Shown here piece after piece: positions 25,601 through 33,685 of a DNA stretch of 64,000 nt. A program made the position numbers and the translations under genes. Position 1 is the stretch's first letter. Each line of letters begins with the position of its first letter. The notes below the pieces were generated by a model. The model worked only from the letters and a program-made list of their open reading frames with translations, was not told where the DNA came from and did no database searches. This DNA comes from Dehalococcoidia bacterium (GTDB taxonomy: Bacteria > Chloroflexota > Dehalococcoidia > Lucifugimonadales > Lucifugimonadaceae): contig JANQQP010000044.1 of NCBI GenBank assembly GCA_028285005.1, positions 1-64,000 of the forward strand. Reading direction: 5' to 3'.

Positions 25601-27136
25601 ATGCGATTGCAGCTACTCACGCGTCGGCGCGCTCTTCTTGGTGCCATAGTCTCATCGACGATGGTGTTCGTTGTCGCCTGCGGCTCGCCTGTGACCAGCC
25701 CTGCCACGGAATCATCGCCAGAACCAACTCCAGATACGCGGATTGGGCCAACTACGCCCGGTCCGACCGCCACGCCGCTAACTGGCCTCACGCCGGAAGA
25801 GTTGCTCGATCGCCTGTTCACATTTGATACCCGGGAGCACCGTGTCATCGTCTCAGCCGAGGCTGTCAATGAAGCTCTTGCCACTGGCGACCCTCGTTTT
25901 GTGCCGCCACTGGTTGAGTTGACCCGCTGGGTACTGCTGTTCCCTGAACGAAATGCAGTCGAGGTCGCATTGAAGCGAATGACTGACCAGGACTACGAAG
26001 GATATGACTTCAACAACTGGTATTCGTGGCTTGGGCGGAACTTCGAAGGCGAGGAGTTCGAGAACTACCCGGCGTGGAAGGCTCGTCTCTACAACCACAT
26101 CGACCCTCGCTTCAAGCAGTGGTTCTTCAATGGCGTTGAATCCGAGATCCCGCTCTGGACCGCCCAGTGGGGCGGCGTGAGTTCGGACGGGATTCCACCG
26201 CTCGACAACCCGCAGATGATCCACGCCGCGGATGCGATATTCATGGAGCCAGACGAGCAGGTATTCGGGGTTTCGATCAACGGCGATACCCGCGCCTATC
26301 CGTTCCGCTTCATGAACTGGCACGAGATGGCGAATGACGTGGTGGGAGGGAAGCCCGTCACGCTCGCCTATTGAACGCTCTGTGGATCGGGCGTCCTGTA
26401 CGACGCCGAGCTTGACGGAGAGACGGTTAGTTTCGGCTCGTCAGGATTCCTGTACCAGTCCAACAAGCTGATGTTTGACCGCGGTACTCGGTCGCTGTGG
26501 CATTCGCTGACTGGAGAGCCTGTGCTGGGTCCACTCGTGGGAAGTGGCAAGAAGCTGGAGTTGCTGCCACTCACGGTGACGACGTGGGAGGAGTGGAAGA
26601 CTGAGCACCCGGACACAGTGACCATCGCCTTCAACACTGGATTCTCACGGCCTTACATCAAGCCGGGAGACCCCGGCGCCGCCTACAACACCTACTTCGC
26701 TCAGAAAGAGTTGATGTTCCCGGTGTTCGAACTGAACCCGCTCTTCGAAGCCAAGACTCCGGTCTATGCGCTTCGTACAGCCGGTGCATCGAAGGCATAC
26801 CCGATCGACGTGGTCGTGGAAGAGCAGGTAATCAACGATGTATTCGCCGGCACCGAGATCGTGGTCGTTGGTGACCCGGATGCGCGGTCAGCTCGAGTTT
26901 ACGAACGCAGCGGCCATGCGTTCACTCCTGGCTCAAACGCTCGGACATTGATAGACGAGTCCGGTCGTGAGTGGCGTGTTGGAGAGGAGCGGCTCGAGCC
27001 GGTCGGTGACCCTGACTCCGATGAGATGACGCTTGAAGAGTTCCCGGAGCGAGTGCCGGGCCACCAGGCGTTCTGGTTCGGCTGGACTAACTTCTATCCG
27101 GAGACCGAGTTATACGTCCCCGCGAGCCGAGATTGA
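25601..27136 (+). CDS. DUF3179 lipoprotein, putative selenoprotein with in-frame UGA at codon 258
   Basis: The frame opens at ATG 25601, with a lipoprotein signal ending at Cys27 (VVAC) and a short Pro/Thr stalk. It reads through one TGA (26372-26374) to the stop at 27136, giving 511 residues. Before the TGA it reads SINGDTRAYPFRFMNWHEM and VGGKPVTLAY. After it comes TLCGSGVLYDAELDG, then SLWHSLTGEPVLGPL. This is the DUF3179 family, whose members carry CPLCG exactly here, so UGA replaces the first Cys of a CxxC pair. Frame and homology continue with no other lesion. A hairpin at 26390-26407 fits a bacterial SECIS. The function is unknown; a redox role is inferred. The alternative is a one-base nonsense mutation. 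Confidence 0.8.
26390..26407 (+). promoter_or_regulatory. Candidate bacterial SECIS hairpin after the DUF3179 UGA
   Basis: GGCGTC (26390-26395), loop CTGTAC, GACGCC (26402-26407): a perfect 6-bp stem whose loop starts 22 bases after the UGA. It can be extended by two pairs if G26389 bulges out. The spacing is in the range known for bSECIS elements. The loop has its G at position 3 rather than in the first two positions, which is atypical. Confidence 0.6.
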
Positions 27137-27571
27137 GCCTGTAAGTCAGTTTGGTCGCGGCCGTCGGTCCCGTTGTTAGATTAGCGACATGTTTCAATTG
27201 ATGGACCGCTGCAGCAAGTGCGGAAATGCCAAGAAGGTGGCCATGGGGCTGCTGATAGCCACATGTCTCTGTTCTGCGTACGTACAGGGATTCACCACCG
27301 GTACATTTGCTGACGTGCCAGATAGCACTGCTGTGTCTGTACTTATGTCCTGGGGTAGCACAGCGACAGCCACGTCCTCGGTGACTTAGTGACCTGCTAC
27401 TTGGTTACTCATGAGCTATGTTCTTTCTGGGGTCGAGGGTCAGAGCGTCCTGAGCCAGTGGCCGCACGCGGCTGAGACTCCACGAAGGCGCGATCCAAGT
27501 TCATCGCGGTAAACTGGCGGCAGGTCAGCGCATACGAGCGCATTTCGTGAACAGTACCTGGAGAGCCAGCT
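27137..27571. other. Gap with one doubtful small ORF
   Basis: The 435 bases between the DUF3179 gene and the aldolase hold only a weak small reading frame (27189-27389). Otherwise I see no structured element. The aldolase ATG at 27572 has GGAGAGCC about 9 bases upstream. Confidence 0.4.
27189..27389 (+). CDS. Small hypothetical protein, doubtful
   Basis: A 66-codon frame with an N-terminal CSKCGN pair of cysteines and a hydrophobic stretch (VAMGLLIATCLCSAYV) that could be a signal or membrane segment. There is no Shine-Dalgarno, but TTAGAT (27177-27182) lies 6 bases before the ATG, which would fit leaderless transcription. No family is recognised, and it may be a chance frame. Confidence 0.3.
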   Translation: MFQLMDRCSKCGNAKKVAMGLLIATCLCSAYVQGFTTGTFADVPDSTAVSVLMSWGSTATATSSVT

Positions 27572-28336
27572 ATGACCACCACGCAACAGTCGAACGGCGC
27601 AACTCCCGCCGTGATGCCCGCAAACGCCCGGCGAAAGCTGGAGCGAGGCCCCGCGATCTGGCTGGCTGGCGACCCGGAAGACCTGAAGGAGTGGATGCCG
27701 CGAGGCGCCGCCGGCATCGTCACCAACACAGTCGTGCTGAACGACATGGTGAAGAAGTACGGTCAGATGACCGACGTGATTCAGCGCTATCTCGACATCA
27801 CGGACAAGCCGGTCGCCGTTGAGATCGACGGGCACTCGACGCAAGAGCTGTTGGACGTCGGTGAGGTGTTCGTGAAGATGGCGCCAGGCCAGATCATCCT
27901 GAAGATTCCGACGACTGAGTATGCGCTGGACGCATTCGCCGAGTTGAAGAAGCAGGGTGTCGAGACTTACTGCACGACTGTGTTCACGCTGGCACAGGCA
28001 GCCGCGGTGGCGCAGGCGGGTGTGACTCATGTTCTGCCGTTCTGTGAGCCTTACCGCGAGGTCGGCGGTGACCCGACGAAGCTGATCCGTGAGTGCAAGG
28101 CGATGTTCGAGGGCTGGGAGGACCGGCCTTACATCACGGCTGCGCTTGTGAGGTCGGTTGAGACGGCTGAGGCGTGTCTGCGGGATGGCGCTGATGGCAT
28201 CATCATCTTCTGGCCGATCTTCCGTGACATGCTGCAGAGCAAGCTGACGACGGAGTGGAACGCCACTTTTCTGGACCAGTGGAACCAGATGTACGACGCC
28301 GGTCTGCTGGAGGGCGTGCCGGTAGTGCGGCACTAG
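27572..28336 (+). CDS. Transaldolase / fructose-6-phosphate aldolase family protein
   Basis: Class I (Schiff-base) aldolase of the transaldolase family, 254 residues. The substrate-loop motif VTNTVVLNDM (50-59) corresponds to TTNPSL in fructose-6-phosphate aldolase. The Schiff-base lysine is Lys111 in QIILKIPTT, matching KVP(T/V)T in that family. The barrel continues with TTVFTLAQAAAVAQAG. The N-terminal 25 residues look like an extension. Whether it acts as a transaldolase in pentose metabolism or as a sugar aldolase cannot be told. It is a single gene followed by intergenic repeats. Confidence 0.88.
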   Translation: MTTTQQSNGATPAVMPANARRKLERGPAIWLAGDPEDLKEWMPRGAAGIVTNTVVLNDMVKKYGQMTDVIQRYLDITDKPVAVEIDGHSTQELLDVGEVFVKMAPGQIILKIPTTEYALDAFAELKKQGVETYCTTVFTLAQAAAVAQAGVTHVLPFCEPYREVGGDPTKLIRECKAMFEGWEDRPYITAALVRSVETAEACLRDGADGIIIFWPIFRDMLQSKLTTEWNATFLDQWNQMYDAGLLEGVPVVRH

Positions 28337-28361
28337 GGTTTGTGGCTGTCATCGGATGGTT

Positions 28362-28392
28362 GTCATCCCGACCATCGCGGAGGGATCTGACC
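28362..28392. repeat. GTCATCCCGACC-type repeat, copy 1
   Basis: A 31-base element beginning GTCATCCCGACC and ending GATCTGACC. It recurs at 39164-39194 with only two mismatches. In both places it lies 13-15 bases before a palindromic repeat copy, so the two elements travel together. Confidence 0.8.
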
Positions 28393-28407
28393 GTTGATCC
28401 TCGGTTG

Positions 28408-28438
28408 AGCGAGAGATTCTGAATCAAGTTCAGAATGA
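28408..28438. repeat. Palindromic intergenic repeat, copy C
   Basis: Begins AGCGAGAG, then ATTCTGAA (28416-28423), loop TCAAG and TTCAGAAT (28429-28436). All 31 positions match the right arm at 15129-15159 and the copy at 39208-39238. It lies between convergent genes. Confidence 0.88.
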
Positions 28439-28466
28439 CAGACCCCCCAACCAGCCTGTGACTCCT

Positions 28467-28487
28467 TCCCTCCCTGACAGGGAGGGA
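28467..28487. repeat. C/T-rich hairpin
   Basis: TCCCTCCC (28467-28474), loop TGACA, GGGAGGGA (28480-28487): a perfect 8-bp stem. It resembles the hairpin at 83-104 in stem sequence and in the following GAGAA(T/G). It lies 33 bases before the end of the APH-kinase gene and could end transcription in either direction. Confidence 0.6.
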
Positions 28488-28520
28488 GAATGGCACTCAC
28501 TCTCTGCTGGTGGGTTGGCT

Positions 28521-30125
28521 CTAAAGTAGTTCTGCCCAGAGTCCGCTGAATACTCTGGACGGTAAGTCGTCCTCTCCGCCACCGGTTTCGATCCGCACTA
28601 CCGCGTCGGCTTCGCTCGCCGTCGGTGGTGTCCAGTACTGGATCTGCCTGGCGTGGACCTCGGGGCGACCTTCTGATTCAGACTGGCCGCTGGAGTAGCG
28701 GGTCTTGAGGCGGCCTATGGCTTCCCGGTCATCCAGCGCGCACTCAACAATGATCGTTGTCGCTTCTGTGGATCGGGTGACGTCGAGAGATCTCCGTCTG
28801 AACTCTGGTCGCAGGTGTGTGCCGTCCATAATTACTGATGAACCTTCCGCCAGCGCCTGCTCTGCACGACGGTGCATCTCCGCGTAGGTCCTCTGCGACA
28901 TCTCTTTCGTGTAGATGCCACCGGCGATGTCTGAGCCGCTCCGTTCGGTAGGTCCGATTCCGGCCAGTTCACGCCTGATGGCGTCGGTCTGTAGGTGAAC
29001 TGCATCCCAGTGCTCGGCAACCAGCCTTGCGACAGTGCTTTTGCCGGTGCCTGTCACTCCTGCTGTGATGGCCAGGAACTGCGGTCGTTCCTGTGCAGCG
29101 ATCTCACCGGCGAGTTGCAGGTACTGGTTGGCGGTATCGATGTGCGGCAGCCGGTCAGTGCCGGTCGATTGCTTGGCCATGATCGAAGAGGCCATACACC
29201 TGACCATGGCGCGGTACGACTCGTAGAAAGGGAGCAACGTAGCAATCCCGTCGTCGCCAGAGAGTTCGATGTATTCGTTGACCAGTTCATGCGCCAGTTC
29301 TACATGGCCGAGCCTTTTCAGGTCCATCGAGAGGAACGCGATATCGGCCGCTGGGTCGATGTAGACAAAGCTGTCGTTGAACTCGATGCAGTCAATGATC
29401 TGTATCGACAGCTCGCCGGAGTCATCTCGTTCGAGGAAGATGTTGCCTGCGTGCAGATCGCCATGGCACATCCTCGGCTTGCCGGTCGCACGGCGCTCTG
29501 TGATCAGATGTCCGCGCTGCTGGAGGAACTGCTCCGAGTAGGCAGAGACATTCGCGAATGCCGCCTGGTCCAGTTCGGGCTGAGCGTGTCCGGCGACCCG
29601 ATCCAGGTTGCCGAGGACGATCCCTGAGACGGCTTCAACCGTTCCGAATTCAGCGGGAGCAGACGACGCACGGTCGTGGAAGTCTACGAGCAGCCTGGCG
29701 ATCTTCCTGATCTTATCTGCGTCCGCTCGCTGCTCAGTCAGCAGGGCATCCAGCTGATCCTCTTGCCGAAGCCTCCGCATCTTGAGTGCCCAATCGACCT
29801 GCTCACCTGAACCGCCGATGCTATAGCGACCCGTTTCGGGGTCGAGATTGACCAGCTCGACCGATTGGTAGATGCCCTGTGAAAGGCGTTGGTTCAGTTC
29901 AGACTCTCGGACAGAGAGATCGTGCCTGAGTTCAGGCTTTGAAAAGTCGCAGAAACCGAAATTGACAGGCTTCTTGACCTTGTAGGCGAACTCACCGGCC
30001 AGGAAGACATCTGAGATGTGAGTCGAGATGCGTTTGACCGGACCGGATACGTGATGTGGATAGGCCTCAGGCTCCAGCAGTGAGGCGATCAGCTCCTGGC
30101 GGTCTGGATTCTCTCCGGCGGTCAT
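28521..30125 (-). CDS. APH-like phosphotransferase fused to P-loop kinase
   Basis: Two-domain protein of 534 residues. The N-terminal half is an aminoglycoside-phosphotransferase-like kinase with the catalytic loop CHGDLHAGNIFL (near 219-230) and the metal-binding segment IDCIEFND. The C-terminal half is a P-loop kinase with Walker A AGVTGTGKST (near 357-366) and a lid-like arginine-rich region (HLRPEFRRRSLDVTR). This fusion is widespread and often annotated as a gluconate-kinase-like ATPase; its substrate is unknown. It is not evidence for antibiotic resistance. It begins 4 bases after the histidine phosphatase stop and is probably co-transcribed with it. Confidence 0.88.
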   Translation of the reverse strand: MTAGENPDRQELIASLLEPEAYPHHVSGPVKRISTHISDVFLAGEFAYKVKKPVNFGFCDFSKPELRHDLSVRESELNQRLSQGIYQSVELVNLDPETGRYSIGGSGEQVDWALKMRRLRQEDQLDALLTEQRADADKIRKIARLLVDFHDRASSAPAEFGTVEAVSGIVLGNLDRVAGHAQPELDQAAFANVSAYSEQFLQQRGHLITERRATGKPRMCHGDLHAGNIFLERDDSGELSIQIIDCIEFNDSFVYIDPAADIAFLSMDLKRLGHVELAHELVNEYIELSGDDGIATLLPFYESYRAMVRCMASSIMAKQSTGTDRLPHIDTANQYLQLAGEIAAQERPQFLAITAGVTGTGKSTVARLVAEHWDAVHLQTDAIRRELAGIGPTERSGSDIAGGIYTKEMSQRTYAEMHRRAEQALAEGSSVIMDGTHLRPEFRRRSLDVTRSTEATTIIVECALDDREAIGRLKTRYSSGQSESEGRPEVHARQIQYWTPPTASEADAVVRIETGGGEDDLPSRVFSGLWAELL

Positions 30126-30129
30126 TCGG

Positions 30130-30843
30130 TCACGGTACCACCGTGTCTCCCTGGATTACGGCCTCGCGGATCACGTCTCCGATCTCCTCCGTGTGGGCGT
30201 GGTCATTGATGGTTACGACAGACCAGCCAGTCTTACCGAAGCGGAACCGTGATATTGACGTGTTGTGTATCTCTGTACGGCGTATAAAGGCCGTGTCCCA
30301 GTTGGTGATGTAGTGCAGGAGCGCCTTCATGGTTATTCCGTGAGAGATGATGGCGATGGTGTGGGTTCCGGGCTTTTCGAGCAGTTCCGGGTTAAACAGC
30401 ACCTCGTCCTCGAGCCAGTTGCCAGCGCGCCGTTCCACGGCACGTTCCGACTCACCGTCTGCTGGCTGAAACCACTTGCCTTTCTCGGCCAGGATGAACT
30501 GCAACTCGGTGGGCAGCACATCTGCGACCATCTTGCCGCGCCATGCCGGGATCTGGCGCTCGATGATCTGCGGCACCTTCTCGAAGTGAGCGTCCTCGAG
30601 ACCCATGCCCTTGAGCATCCCTTCAGTGGTCTGCACGGCCCTGATCAAGGTTGAGGAGTAGATGCGGTCGAAGGTGACGCCCACCTTGCGAAGTCTTTCG
30701 CCGAGCGCTATCGATTGCTGATGACCTCGCTCGGTCATTGGCGCATCGAAGTTGGCTCCGGCGGCGATGCCGGGCTGGATGTTGTTCTCAGATTCGCCGT
30801 GTCGGATGAAGTAGAGGTCGAACTGGACGTTTTCGTGGATCAT
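30130..30843 (-). CDS. Histidine phosphatase (phosphoglycerate mutase-like)
   Basis: Histidine phosphatase superfamily, 237 residues from ATG 30843. The phospho-accepting His15 is in FIRHGESENN, and the second histidine is in AIISHGITMKALLH. YSSTLIRAVQTTE is the usual helix-1 region. Substrates range from phosphoglycerate to nucleotides and sugar phosphates, and the sequence does not choose among them. A TTG 33 bases upstream is an alternative start, but it adds nothing conserved. It is the first gene of a pair with the APH-kinase fusion. Confidence 0.87.
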   Translation of the reverse strand: MIHENVQFDLYFIRHGESENNIQPGIAAGANFDAPMTERGHQQSIALGERLRKVGVTFDRIYSSTLIRAVQTTEGMLKGMGLEDAHFEKVPQIIERQIPAWRGKMVADVLPTELQFILAEKGKWFQPADGESERAVERRAGNWLEDEVLFNPELLEKPGTHTIAIISHGITMKALLHYITNWDTAFIRRTEIHNTSISRFRFGKTGWSVVTINDHAHTEEIGDVIREAVIQGDTVVP

Positions 30844-30930
30844 TCGGTCTGGTGCTCGTTTCGAGTTTTGCGGCAATCGCGCCGGTGACTGAGCATACCG
30901 AATCGAGATGTTCCCTGGCGGACATCGAGG

Positions 30931-33573
30931 CTACGGCGCCGTCCAGGTGGCATCTTGCAGCGCAGGGTGTCCGGTCTCCTCAGGGGGCAAGTCTGCGACG
31001 AAACGCTGTGAGGCGATCTGCTCGAACTCGTCCATGAGGTCAGTACGCTTCAAGTGCTCCGCCACCCAGGCTTCAACATTGCCAGCCGGCATGTTGACCA
31101 GCTTGTCAAATAAGGCCATGGCGGATGAAGAGTCCAGCTTGCCTTCTGTGCGGAGAATTTCGTCCAGTCCGAGGTCGCCACTGTCAGACAGGGCCTCGAC
31201 CCATAGTAACCGGTAACCGAGATCATGTTCGGTACCCCGATCACGCCGGAGTTCAAATATGAACTCAAATTGGTCGCGTGCGGGAGTTACGTCAGGGTAC
31301 AGGCCCAGCTGCTGACCCATGTGCTCTTCTATGGCCCGCCAGCCGGCGGCTTCGAAGATCTGGGCCTGAGCTTCGAACATGCCTCGTAAGTTTAGGTCCC
31401 ACGGCAAGTCCGTCTGGTGAGGGTTCCTGAGATCCTGCAACGCGTGTCCCAACTCATGTAAGTAAGTGCCCAGCGCATCGAGTGGGGATAAACCCATGTC
31501 CATGAAAAGGTGAATCTGCCCGTTTGCTCGTGTCTTGAAGCCAATGTCACCGCGCTCGATAGTGCAGAAATCGAACGTGTCCCGATATTCACTCAGGGTT
31601 AGAGTGATCCAGAATGACATACAGGTTGCCGTTGACTCGGCGTCGTAGACATCAGGATCGAGGAAATTAAGCACATAGCCTTCTTCGTCGACATCCCGAC
31701 CCGTAAGCAAGTAGTAGGCTGCGCGCCCGGCCTCAATCACCTCGGGCGTCCAGTCTCTTGCGCCCGAATCGGGAACGCGAGCCGAGCGTGTCTCTTGCCG
31801 CATACCGCCGAAAATCGGTGCGAAGGCGGCTTCGATCTCCGCATCGGTCATTGAGAACGCTTCGTTGCCAACAGGTTGAGGGCTGTCGTGCCAGGTGAAC
31901 TCTCGTTCAAAGATATTGTCGGATTCGTTCAGTTCTTCGAACAGGCCTTCCGGGTCGAGCACAATCCGGACCAAATGCTGACCGGGGACTACCGCGTCGG
32001 CGGGTAGTGAGATCTCGCCTTCCCAAGTCTCTCCTACATTGCTTGCGCCTGAGTTGAACGTACGTCGTTCGATGAATTGACCGTTGATGAGCACGTCAGC
32101 CGCCAGTTGATTGGTGAGGGGAAGACTGAAGCGACTGGCATTTGTAAATGCAAAGTCGATGCGTGTGGCCTTCGACGCTTCGAGCCAACCGTCTTGCCCA
32201 GGCTCAAGCATGTCATCGCCCAGGCTTGCAGTGATTCCCGAATCCCAGCCGAACGGCCTGAAGGGCTTGAGGTTGGCGCGCGTGAGTGGTTCTCGTTCTG
32301 GTGGTTCAAGCACGAATGGTTCAGCTGCAGGTGGTGGCTCACCGGAGCCCCAGACCAGCTCAATGAAGTGCTCGTTGTCAGTCTCATCCGACTCGCGTAT
32401 GCGATTCAGTGGGTCTACAACGAGACGGAGCGTGTGCGGCCCGGGTGTGATTTCGACCATATCTCGCAGGTCATCAACGCCAAACGGTAGGCGTTGCTTC
32501 GCTCCGATATCGGACCATGTCACGCGACGAGCCAATTTGTCGTCGAAGTAGAGATCAACTTCGACTCTCCGGTCGACAAACTGGATCGAGTCGTTCGTGA
32601 TCCCGAATGCTACGAATGCGGCTTCGTCCACTGACAGCTTGCCTGAAAGTGGATCGCCCACGTGAGAAGAGGCGAATATCGATTCACTCTTGCCGAAGAC
32701 TGGCGAAGGTAAGAGGTTCGGAAGGAACTCAGGCGCAAGATCTGGCGTGTCTGGATCACCGACGATTGTTACGAACGTCTCACGCGAGTTGTCGTGTTCG
32801 ATGTTTTCGTGAACATCTCCACGCGGGTCGATGACAATCGAAAGCCTGTACGTGCCAGCGGGGATCTCAAAGCCAGAGAAGAGGCCAGCTACTTGCGATG
32901 CAAATAAGAACGTTCTCGTGTTCAAACCTTCCACAACCCATTGCGCCAACACCAGGTCATCCATCCGCAGCTCAATGGTGAAAGTCTGCTCGATTCGAAA
33001 TGGACTGTTGTTGACGATCTGCCACGAAACCAACAGGTCGTCGGCCGGTGAATGTGAGAGCTCCACTGTTTGCCCTTCTATCAAGAATCCCAAGGAACCC
33101 TCGTCAAATGCCAGGTTGGCCAGGGACTGACCTAGAGGCGTAGGTGTTGGGAATGGTCCCTCTGGCACGGCCGGCTCTTCGGGCGCCGGTGTGATCGGAA
33201 CCGAAAACCGTTCGAGCACTGGGAAAGCCGAGATTGCGGGAGCTAGAGCCGCTGGCGAGAGGGTTGCGGTGGGAGTTGGTGAAGGGGTTGGTAAGGGTGT
33301 CGGCTGCGAAGTCGGCGTTGCGGTTGGAGCCGGTGTTGCCGTTGGGGACGGCGTAGGAGCCGCTGTAGGTTGCGGGCTCGGAGTTCTGGTGGGTGTAGGG
33401 CGAGACTCAGGAGTTGTGTCGACCGGTGTCGAGGTCGGTCGAGCCTGAGTGATCGCTCGGGTCTGAGTCGCTTCCGGTACCGGTGTTGATGTTGGTGTTG
33501 AGCAGGCCGCGATCGCCAAAGCAATAACTGCTGGTGCTGCCCACGCGAGCCATCGCGCATTCTTCAACTGCAT
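30931..33573 (-). CDS. CARDB-type lipoprotein metallopeptidase (HELGH), paralog 1
   Basis: Lipoprotein of 880 residues from ATG 33573, lipobox LAIAAC (Cys24). A Pro/Thr stalk (about 27-110) is followed by at least three CARDB-like adhesion domains, each ending in motifs such as VDPLNRIRESDETDNE and LDPEGLFEELNESDN. A C-terminal zincin domain has HELGH at 706-710 and a possible third ligand Glu in FEAQAQIFEAAGW 28 residues later. The protein is likely held outside the membrane, where it may cleave proteins or bind polymers. It is a tandem duplicate of the next gene; the last 36 residues are the same in both. A longer upstream frame to 33708 is rejected, because it runs into the neighbour's 3' end. 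Confidence 0.87.
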   Translation of the reverse strand: MQLKNARWLAWAAPAVIALAIAACSTPTSTPVPEATQTRAITQARPTSTPVDTTPESRPTPTRTPSPQPTAAPTPSPTATPAPTATPTSQPTPLPTPSPTPTATLSPAALAPAISAFPVLERFSVPITPAPEEPAVPEGPFPTPTPLGQSLANLAFDEGSLGFLIEGQTVELSHSPADDLLVSWQIVNNSPFRIEQTFTIELRMDDLVLAQWVVEGLNTRTFLFASQVAGLFSGFEIPAGTYRLSIVIDPRGDVHENIEHDNSRETFVTIVGDPDTPDLAPEFLPNLLPSPVFGKSESIFASSHVGDPLSGKLSVDEAAFVAFGITNDSIQFVDRRVEVDLYFDDKLARRVTWSDIGAKQRLPFGVDDLRDMVEITPGPHTLRLVVDPLNRIRESDETDNEHFIELVWGSGEPPPAAEPFVLEPPEREPLTRANLKPFRPFGWDSGITASLGDDMLEPGQDGWLEASKATRIDFAFTNASRFSLPLTNQLAADVLINGQFIERRTFNSGASNVGETWEGEISLPADAVVPGQHLVRIVLDPEGLFEELNESDNIFEREFTWHDSPQPVGNEAFSMTDAEIEAAFAPIFGGMRQETRSARVPDSGARDWTPEVIEAGRAAYYLLTGRDVDEEGYVLNFLDPDVYDAESTATCMSFWITLTLSEYRDTFDFCTIERGDIGFKTRANGQIHLFMDMGLSPLDALGTYLHELGHALQDLRNPHQTDLPWDLNLRGMFEAQAQIFEAAGWRAIEEHMGQQLGLYPDVTPARDQFEFIFELRRDRGTEHDLGYRLLWVEALSDSGDLGLDEILRTEGKLDSSSAMALFDKLVNMPAGNVEAWVAEHLKRTDLMDEFEQIASQRFVADLPPEETGHPALQDATWTAP

Positions 33574-33685
33574 AGAGGTACAGTCTGCTCTAGTCGGTGC
33601 CCCGTTGATCGGATCCGTGATCGTCCCGGCGCGGAACTGACCGTGTCGAACTATACAGGGAACCAGCTCCCGCGTATCTATCCGG

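Noticed and set aside
25601-27136. DUF3179 gene read as a pseudogene split by a nonsense mutation
   Set aside because: Only one stop interrupts it, at a position that is a redox Cys in the family, with a SECIS-like hairpin after it, and a second UGA-containing Rdx gene is present. Not excluded, but less likely.
28521-30125. Aminoglycoside resistance gene
   Set aside because: The APH-like fold is shared by many housekeeping kinases, and the fused P-loop domain is typical of these, not of resistance enzymes.
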